From Salimicrobium flavidum (GTDB lineage: Bacteria > Bacillota > Bacilli > Bacillales > Halobacillaceae), in the NCBI RefSeq assembly GCF_900156645.1, contig NZ_FTOC01000001.1:558001-622000 (forward strand): 64,000 nt of DNA. Direction: 5' to 3'. This document shows, one piece after another, positions 58,201-64,000 of the stretch; the stretch's first letter is position 1, and each line of letters starts with the position of its first letter. Below the pieces are notes generated by a model, which made no database searches, had not been told where the DNA came from, and worked only from the letters and a program-made list of their open reading frames with translations. The position numbers and the translations under genes are program-made.

Positions 58201-59583
58201 CTATGTTTCAGCGTTGTAATAGCAAATGTTTTCGACATACTGACGAAGAAGCTCATGGTCATTCGGTGCGAGTCCTTTATCGACCCAGCTACCGATCAGA
58301 TTACAAAGAATACGGCGGAAGTACTCGTGTCTCGAGAAAGACAGGAAGCTCCGGGAGTCCGTGAGCATTCCGATGAAGTTGCTGATCAGACCGATGTTCG
58401 CCAAAGTCTTCATCTGATTTTCCATTCCATCGATCGTATCGTTGAACCACCAGGCTGTACCGAACTGCACTTTCCCGCGGATACCGTCTCCCTGGAAGTT
58501 TCCGGCCATGGAGGCAAGAATATGATTGTCATTCGGATTCAGACTGTAGAGGACCGTCTTCGGTAATTTTTCATCTTTTTCCAGAGTATCGAGGAAAGCA
58601 CCGAGCGGCTGGGCAAGTTTTGTATCATTGATGGAATCAAAACCGCTATCCCCGCCTAACTGGTGGAATTTCCTGGTATTGTTGTTCCGTTTCGGCCCCA
58701 TATGAAGCTGCATCACCCAGTCGTGCTCTGCATACATCTTCCCGAGAGCAACCAGGGTGAACGTTCGGTAGAGATCCGCTTCTTTAAGCTTCAGCTCCTC
58801 GCCGTTCATCCGTTTCTCGAAAACTACTGCAGCCTCCTCTTTCGTACCTTCTTCATAAAACATGGTACTGATACCATGATCGGAACTTCGACAGCCCAGT
58901 TCATCGAAATATTGCACACGGGATTCAAGGGCTCGGAGAAAATCTTCATAGGAATCGATGTTCAATCCGGAAGACACTGATAGTTTTCTGACCCATTCCG
59001 TGAAATCACTCTTTTCAATATGAAGCCCGGGATCCGGTCGAAAAGAAGGCGACACAGTGAAATCCTCCACGTCCCTCAATTTCCGGTGAGCTTCCAGGTC
59101 ATCGGTCGGATCATCGGTCGTACCGACAAATCTCACTTTATCTTTCCTCAGAATGTTCCGTGCCGATAACGCATCTTCCTGAAGCATTTTTTCAGTCTTT
59201 TCCCATATCCAGGGAGCCGTTTCCTCATTAAGAAGTTCATCGATACCGAAATAATTCTTCAGTTCAAGGTGTGTCCAGTGATAAAGAGGGTTCCCTAAGG
59301 TTTGTGGCACTGTCTTTGCCCAGGCGAGGAACTTCTCGTAAGGTGTAGCATCACCCGTAATGTACCTCTCTTATATTCCATTCGCTCTCATCGCCCGCCA
59401 TTTATAGTGATCGCCGGAGAGCCAGATTTCATAGAGATTGTTGAATTTCTTGTCCTCAAGAATTTCTTCCGGGACGAGATGGTTATGGTAATCAACAATC
59501 GGCATGTGTTTTGCGTAATTATGATACAGATCATAACCCGTATCGCTTTCTAGTAGAAAGTTATCGTTTATCATTGTTTTCAT
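58201..59583 (-). pseudogene. uxaC: Glucuronate isomerase, interrupted by in-frame TAA
   Basis: The two in-frame halves make a normal 460-residue UxaC. The TAA at 59371-59373 interrupts MRANGI-x-ERYITGDATPYEKF; the expected residue is Glu and GAA to TAA explains it. Elsewhere the protein is well conserved: PIVDYHNHL metal ligands, WLSGDHYKWR, LGNPLYHWTHLELKNYFGI, GTTDDPTDD, MLTDSRSFLSFSRHEYFRR and the C-terminal VENICYYNAE. The enzyme isomerises glucuronate to fructuronate and galacturonate to tagaturonate. It heads the operon with uxuB. Confidence 0.88.
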
Positions 59584-59623
59584 TACATATTCCGCACCTT
59601 TTCATGTAATGTATTATAATTCG

Positions 59624-59640
59624 TTTGTTTGATAAACAAA
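59624..59640. promoter_or_regulatory. Putative ROK-regulator operator between uxaC and its regulator
   Basis: TTTGTTTGATAAACAAA is a perfect palindrome apart from its three-base centre. It overlaps the -35 region of uxaC, whose TATAAT is at about 59613-59618 on the minus strand. Related TTTGTTT arms are typical of XylR-type operators in bacilli. Confidence 0.65.
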
Positions 59641-59659
59641 TTATTAATTCTTATGATAA

Positions 59660-59674
59660 GTGTAAGCGTTTTAT
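59660..59674. promoter_or_regulatory. cre-like site in the uxaC/regulator region
   Basis: GTGTAAGCGTTTTAT has the TGTAAGCGTTTT part of the CcpA consensus with two mismatches at the 3' end. It suggests carbon catabolite repression of the hexuronate genes. Confidence 0.5.
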
Positions 59675-59774
59675 ATTTCAACCCCTTTTTCAAAAAAGTT
59701 TGTGATATAGTGAAAAATACGTCTATCTGGTAAGATGAATATAGGAAATAACTTGCAGAATGGGTGATTACGGA

Positions 59775-60950
59775 ATGAGTACCGGCGATGCTAATTACAT
59801 TAAAAATCTTAATAGAAGAATTCTCGTGGAACATATCATCAAAGAAGGTGCACTCTCCAGGAGCGAGCTTTCCAGAAAAACGGGCTTGAATAAAGCGACC
59901 GTCTCCGCCCAGGTCTCTTCCATGATCGAAGATGGGATTGTGACGGAAACGAAAACAGGAGACATGACGACTCCCGGTAGGAAACCGATTCTGGTTGAAA
60001 TGGACGGGGATTCCGGCTTCAGCATCGGAATAGACGTGGACGACAAAGAAGTCAGAGTCGTTTTCATCGATTTACGAGGAAAACCTATCCATACAGAAGT
60101 GATTCAAAACGGCGACAAAGACATTGATAAATTGGTTTCTGAAGTGAAAGAGTATCTCACCCCTCTCATCGAAAGATTCGAATCCAGCCATGATCCGATT
60201 GGATTGACGGGCATCTGTCTAGGCATTCACGGCATCATCAACAGTGAAGATGAAATCGAATTCACTCCAAAACAGCAGTGGACACACGTCAATCTGAAGG
60301 AACTTCTCGAAAAAGAAATCGATGCCCCCATCTATATCGATAATAACGCGAATCTTAGTGCCTACGGAGAACAGGTCTACTTCGAAAATATCCCGGACCT
60401 GTTTTCCATCACGCTGTATTCCGGCATAGGACTCGGAATCATCAATGACCACACTATTTACCGTGGCTTCCGAGGCTTTGCCGGAGAAATCGGTCACATG
60501 GTGATCGAGCCTCATGGACCTGCCTGTCAGTGTGGAAACAATGGCTGTTGGGAGCTTTACGCTTCTGAACGGGTCTTGAAAGAAAAATTATCTTCTCTGG
60601 GAAAAGGGAACGATTTCGAGGAACTCCTGTCCGACCCGGCGGCAAAAGAAATTATCGATGAGTACATTGAATATCTCGGATACGGGCTGAATAATATCAT
60701 CAATATTTTCAACCCTCAGCGGATCGTTCTGAACGGAGCCCTGATTAATCAGAATCCGGACTTCATAAAGCGAATCGAAGGAACCCTTCATTCCAAAATA
60801 AACAGCTACGAATCTATCCGGATTTCAAAACTCGGCGAATACGCATGTGCCTTAGGTGGAGCTGCCTTCGTACTGAAAAACTATTTGGACGTTAACACCC
60901 TTGATTACGTTCATTACGACTTCTTCAATGAAACGAAGATGTTCGCTTGA
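59775..60950 (+). CDS. ROK-family transcriptional regulator (XylR type)
   Basis: The roughly 391-residue protein has an N-terminal helix-turn-helix (EGALSRSELSRKTGLNKATVSAQVSSM, about 25-55) and a ROK sugar-kinase-like domain. The latter includes the ROK zinc motif CQCGNNGCWE and an IDNNANLSAYGE active-site-like segment. Divergent transcription from uxaC and two matching palindromes suggest it represses uxaC-uxuB and gnd-larE and is released by a hexuronate or aldonate. The ATG at 59775 has a GGGTGA site seven bases upstream; ATG 59760 is possible. Intact, unlike several targets. Confidence 0.85.
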   Translation: MSTGDANYIKNLNRRILVEHIIKEGALSRSELSRKTGLNKATVSAQVSSMIEDGIVTETKTGDMTTPGRKPILVEMDGDSGFSIGIDVDDKEVRVVFIDLRGKPIHTEVIQNGDKDIDKLVSEVKEYLTPLIERFESSHDPIGLTGICLGIHGIINSEDEIEFTPKQQWTHVNLKELLEKEIDAPIYIDNNANLSAYGEQVYFENIPDLFSITLYSGIGLGIINDHTIYRGFRGFAGEIGHMVIEPHGPACQCGNNGCWELYASERVLKEKLSSLGKGNDFEELLSDPAAKEIIDEYIEYLGYGLNNIINIFNPQRIVLNGALINQNPDFIKRIEGTLHSKINSYESIRISKLGEYACALGGAAFVLKNYLDVNTLDYVHYDFFNETKMFA

Positions 60951-61024
60951 ACATGCATCTCCGGTTGCTTTTATGACACATCCCTGCCATACTTGTTGAA
61001 TTCCTAAAGAAAGCAGGTGATTGA

Positions 61025-61423
61025 TTGATCGAAGTACGCACTTCTCAAATTACAGATGTCGGAGATGAATTCAATAAAGGAGTTTTCGCCTCCACGCTCA
61101 TCAAAGAAGGCACATGTTTCCACCGGGCCCCGGTCCTTCCCTATCCAAATGAGCAGCATGAACATATAGAAAAAACGTACCTGGCGGATTACGCGTTTGA
61201 ATACGGGGAACACCATACAGCGTTTCTTCTCGGATACGGGATGATGTTCAACCACTCTTACGAACCGAACGCCGTTTACGAAATAAATTTTGATAATCAT
61301 TCTTTCGATTTTTACGCCTATCGTGATATACAACCGGATGAAGAGATTTTCATCAATTATAACGGAGAAGCAGAGAACGATGACCCGTTATGGTTCAATA
61401 AAGAAGAAGAGGAGCAGGACTGA
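61025..61423 (+). CDS. SET-domain protein
   Basis: The 132-residue protein is a minimal SET domain: KGVFASTLIKEGTCF at the start, the catalytic core MMFNHSYEPNAVY, and DEEIFINYNGE. Eukaryotic SET proteins methylate lysines; small bacterial versions are poorly known. It starts at TTG, with CAGGTGA five bases upstream. The terminator overlaps its last codons. Confidence 0.83.
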   Translation: MIEVRTSQITDVGDEFNKGVFASTLIKEGTCFHRAPVLPYPNEQHEHIEKTYLADYAFEYGEHHTAFLLGYGMMFNHSYEPNAVYEINFDNHSFDFYAYRDIQPDEEIFINYNGEAENDDPLWFNKEEEEQD

Positions 61424-61447
61424 AGGTCCGCTCCTCTTCTTTATTTT
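61405..61447 (+). terminator. Terminator overlapping the end of the SET gene
   Basis: AGAAGAGGAGC and GCTCCTCTTCT form an 11-bp stem extended by GGAC/GTCC, with the TGA stop in the loop, followed by TTATTTTT. Confidence 0.88.
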
Positions 61448-61448
61448 T

Positions 61449-61623
61449 GGCTCTATTATCGTTCATTGTTGATTTCCAACCCTACGGGCGGAAGCTGGCC
61501 GCGGGCATGACGTAAATTTCCGGGATTTCCCTACGTTCGATTACCGTGATTTTTTAGTTCATGCTACTACAGCAGGCGTCTCCACCCTTCGTTTTGAAAT
61601 AAACACCCCGTTTTAACAGAGCC
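61449..61623 (-). repeat. Family 1 repeat, inverted full copy
   Basis: A 175-bp copy in reverse orientation. It has GGCTCT and AGAGCC ends, GCCGCGGGCATGACGTAAA and CAGGCGTCTCC, matching the reverse complement of 13863-14035. It sits between the SET gene and the HTH gene. Confidence 0.78.
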
Positions 61624-61646
61624 TTATTTTCTGCTCGTCGACTTTT

Positions 61647-61835
61647 TCATAAATGCTCACCATGTTCAAGTTTCGCAATATGTTCGCGCAAGTCCTCTTT
61701 TCTTACTCTCCAGTGCCGTCCGATTTTAAAACCGGAGATTCTTCCTTCCTGGACGAGCTTGTACGTTGTCACCTCACTGATCTGCAGATAATCAGCTACC
61801 TGTGCTACTGTCATAATATCCCGTTCATTTTCCAT
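61647..61835 (-). CDS. Excisionase-type helix-turn-helix protein
   Basis: The 62-residue protein is one MerR/Xis-like winged helix: MTVAQVADYLQISEVTTYKLVQEGRISGFKIGRHWRVRKEDLREHI in outline. Such proteins act as excisionases or as small DNA-binding factors in non-mobile settings. No integrase or phage gene is nearby. It is divergent from the SulP operon, so a regulatory role there is possible. Confidence 0.82.
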   Translation of the reverse strand: MENERDIMTVAQVADYLQISEVTTYKLVQEGRISGFKIGRHWRVRKEDLREHIAKLEHGEHL

Positions 61836-62110
61836 TTACAACCGTCCTTCGTTTCAAGTCTGCTTATCGTCAGTGTACGCTTTTCTTCTTTCATTAACAA
61901 TCAAAAAAGTAGATGAAATCCTTTACATCTAGTGAATTGTCAAGAAAATTTCAATGTAACCGCTTAACTTTAAAAATTCCGTTGCAATTCATACATTTGT
62001 ATTATAACCTGTTATAGTCCATTATAAATCGTTTATATCAAAATACATAAAATCTGACTGTTATGAGACTTAACGGTCGAACTAAATAAACAAATAGAAA
62101 GAGGGTATTT
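61836..62110. promoter_or_regulatory. Divergent regulatory region upstream of sulP
   Basis: The 275-base region contains a 14-bp palindrome TATAACCTGTTATA (62003-62016). It also has a cre-like TGTAACCGCTTAACT (about 61955-61969, two mismatches on the reverse strand) and TTGCAA with TATAAC 15 bases on as a weak promoter. No gene is visible. Confidence 0.45.
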
Positions 62111-63577
62111 ATGTCAATTAAATCTTTACAACAACAATGGTTCGGAAACCTCCGAGGTGATGTTCTCGCAGGAATAGTGGTAGCTCTCGCATTAATCCCT
62201 GAGGCGATTGCTTTCTCTATCATCGCCGGGGTTGATCCGATGGTCGGCTTGTACGCATCTTTTTGTATCGCAGTCGTTTTGGCGTTTGTCGGCGGACGAC
62301 CTGGAATGATTTCCGGTGCGACCGGAGCTATGGCACTTTTAATGGTCACGCTCGTTGCTGAGCACGGGCTTGAATATTTGCTTGCTACAACTATTTTAAC
62401 AGGTGTCCTGCAAATTATCTTCGGTGTTTTCAAATTGGCACGTTTTATGAAATTCATTCCGAGATCCGTAATGGTCGGTTTCGTAAATGCGCTTGCCATT
62501 ATGATTTTCACTTCACAACTGCAGCACTTCGAAAATGAAGGCTGGATCATTTATGCACTCGTTGCAGCAACACTTGGAATTATTTATCTGTTTCCTCTCG
62601 TCAATAAAACTATACCTTCAACCCTTGTGGCTATCATAGTGATGACCTTTGTCGTAGTAATGATGGGAATTGATGTACGAAATGTGGGTAATATGGGCGA
62701 ATTGACACAATCTCTCCCTATATTCGCCTTACCGAATATTCCACTAACGATGGAAACTTTGATGATCATTTTGCCATATGCCCTGGCATTGACCATCGTC
62801 GGACTATTGGAATCCCTTCTGACAGCATCGATCGTAGATGATTTTACGGATACAGAGAGTAATAAAAATAAAGAAAGTCGCGGCCAGGGAATAGCAAACA
62901 TCGTTACCGGTTGCTTTGGCGGTATGGCCGGCTGTGCAATGATCGGTCAATCTGTCATTAACGTAAAGTCAGGAGGGACCGGACGTCTGTCCTCGCTCGT
63001 AGCCGGAGTCACACTTATGTTCCTGATCATAGCTTTAGGAAATGTAGTTGTACAAATCCCTATGGCAGCATTGGCGGGAGTTATGATTATGGTGTCTATC
63101 AGCACGTTTGACTGGAGCTCCGTACGAAATCTTCATAAAGTTCCTGTATCGGATGCTTCCGTCATGGTCGTGACCGTTCTTACTGTTGTCATTACACACA
63201 ACTTGGCTTACGGTGTACTTGCGGGAGTCGTAATGAGTATGATTTTCTTCGCAGTGAAAATTTCCAGGGTCCGCGTTCTGTCCTTGTATATGAATGAAGG
63301 ACAAAAAAGGATATACTATGTACAGGGGCAGTTATTCTTCGCCTCCGTCACAGAGTTCCAAGAAGCTATTGATTTCAATGAGTCCCATTTGGTGAAAGAA
63401 GTCATCATCGACCTGAGTGAGTCTCACTTATGGGACGACTCCGCCATCGGAGCTCTGGATAGTGTTGAAGCGAAATTAGAACAAAAAGGCATTGATGTCA
63501 CATTTATCGGGTTAAATGGAGAAAGCAAACGTTTACTCGAGAAGCTTGGCGGGGTATCGAAAAACTCAGGACACTAA
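62111..63577 (+). CDS. SulP-family anion transporter with STAS domain
   Basis: The 488-residue protein has 10-12 membrane helices, the SulP signature [22 protein letters not shown], and the conserved [10 protein letters not shown]-like and [16 protein letters not shown] segments. A C-terminal STAS domain spans about 385-485. It moves sulfate, bicarbonate or another anion, probably with Na+. Pairing with a UspA gene 20 bases downstream is typical of the bicarbonate-type branch. GAGG lies 8 bases before the ATG. Confidence 0.92.
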   Translation: MSIKSLQQQWFGNLRGDVLAGIVVALALIPEAIAFSIIAGVDPMVGLYASFCIAVVLAFVGGRPGMISGATGAMALLMVTLVAEHGLEYLLATTILTGVLQIIFGVFKLARFMKFIPRSVMVGFVNALAIMIFTSQLQHFENEGWIIYALVAATLGIIYLFPLVNKTIPSTLVAIIVMTFVVVMMGIDVRNVGNMGELTQSLPIFALPNIPLTMETLMIILPYALALTIVGLLESLLTASIVDDFTDTESNKNKESRGQGIANIVTGCFGGMAGCAMIGQSVINVKSGGTGRLSSLVAGVTLMFLIIALGNVVVQIPMAALAGVMIMVSISTFDWSSVRNLHKVPVSDASVMVVTVLTVVITHNLAYGVLAGVVMSMIFFAVKISRVRVLSLYMNEGQKRIYYVQGQLFFASVTEFQEAIDFNESHLVKEVIIDLSESHLWDDSAIGALDSVEAKLEQKGIDVTFIGLNGESKRLLEKLGGVSKNSGH

Positions 63578-63596
63578 ATCGTAAGGGAGTGCTATT

Positions 63597-64000
63597 ATGT
63601 TCACAAAAATTCTATTAGCTTCAGACGGATCCGAACATTCCATCCGTGCCATTGATTATGCGCTGAAAATGGTAGATACCTACAAAGAAAAGGTTCATAT
63701 CGAATTAGTCTATGCCGTAGATGGGGATCAATCCAAAAAGGATGTTCTGAAGTATGGCGATTCCGATACGGCCTCTATGAAACGCAAAGAGAAATTCAAG
63801 TCCACGGTCGATTATATTGAAGAGCAGGGTGTCTCCACAGATATTACCATTCTCCACGGTCAGCCTGCAGAAACGTTGATCGAATATGCGAACGAAGGTG
63901 ATTATGACTGTGTCATCGTCGGAAGTCGCGGGCGTAATAAATTTCAGACACTGGTGCTCGGCAGTGTCAGTCACAAACTAGTGAAATACGTCCAAACTCC
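63597..64000 (+). CDS. Universal stress protein (UspA family), partial
   Basis: The first 134 codons are present. LLASDGSEHSIRAIDYAL and the ATP-binding GSRGRNKFQTLVLGSVSHKLV motif show an ATP-binding UspA-type protein. AAGGGAG lies before the ATG, 20 bases after sulP, so the two form an operon. The stop codon is beyond the window. Confidence 0.92.
   Translation, partial: MFTKILLASDGSEHSIRAIDYALKMVDTYKEKVHIELVYAVDGDQSKKDVLKYGDSDTASMKRKEKFKSTVDYIEEQGVSTDITILHGQPAETLIEYANEGDYDCVIVGSRGRNKFQTLVLGSVSHKLVKYVQT

Noticed and set aside
51304-59583. Programmed recoding (selenocysteine, stop read-through or frameshifting) as the reason for the stops and frameshift in the lar/uxa genes
   Set aside because: The lesions are of different kinds (TAA, TGA, one-base deletion), fall at unrelated conserved residues, and show no slippery sequence or conserved hairpin. 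Decay or sequence error is simpler, though not disproved.

Overview
The window is a low-to-medium GC Gram-positive chromosome segment, most likely from a moderately halophilic member of the Bacillaceae (Halobacillus/Salimicrobium/Virgibacillus-like). Reasons: strong AGGAGG-type ribosome binding sites, T-box and TPP riboswitches, CodY-, Fur-, CcpA- and SigB-like sites of the Bacillus type, an ectABC ectoine cluster, the edge of an ectoine-degradation cluster, and many acidic proteins. No rRNA, tRNA, CRISPR array, prophage or transposase gene was seen.

Layout. 1-3.3 kb (minus): ectoine/hydroxyectoine catabolism (doeA start, pucR-type regulator, eutB). 3.6-20.6 kb: housekeeping and envelope genes (HD phosphohydrolase, mini-flavoprotein, YusW lipoprotein, CorA, PpaC, nitroreductase plus sirtuin, penicillin-acylase-like enzyme, chemoreceptor, NlpC/P60-SLH hydrolase, TPP-riboswitch-controlled ThiT, carboxylesterase, ZIP transporter). 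20.9-24.6 kb (plus): glyoxylate shunt (malate synthase G, a 34-residue Cys-rich peptide, isocitrate lyase). 24.7-29.3 kb (minus): yjbQ-dapF and a Fur-box-controlled siderophore uptake pair. 29.3-38.6 kb (minus): the complete branched-chain amino acid operon ilvE-[T-box]-ilvBHC-leuABCD. 39.8-42.0 kb (plus): ectABC. 42-49.8 kb: SDRs, FUSC exporter, secreted sugar dehydrogenase, second branched-chain aminotransferase, ferredoxin. 61-64 kb: SET protein, small HTH protein, SulP transporter and UspA start.

The most unusual region is 49.9-60.9 kb (minus): uxaC-uxuB and gnd-larC1-gntE(larA-like)-gntK-larB-larC2-larE, with a divergent ROK/XylR-type regulator. There is no mannonate dehydratase (UxuA) and no KDG kinase or aldolase. 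Instead a LarA-family nickel-pincer enzyme sits with all of its cofactor-synthesis genes between a gluconokinase and 6-phosphogluconate dehydrogenase. I infer a route from glucuronate through fructuronate, mannonate and gluconate to 6-phosphogluconate and ribulose-5-phosphate, in which a nickel-dependent 2-epimerase replaces the dehydratase. A shared 17-bp palindrome lies in both promoter regions. In this strain four of the genes carry disruptions: TAA in uxaC, two TAA in gntE, TGA in larB, and a one-base deletion in larC1. The pathway therefore looks freshly decayed here, unless these are sequence errors.

Two families of short, transposase-free repeats with inverted ends (about 170 and 225-250 bp) occupy intergenic gaps. 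The second family carries a terminator-like hairpin.
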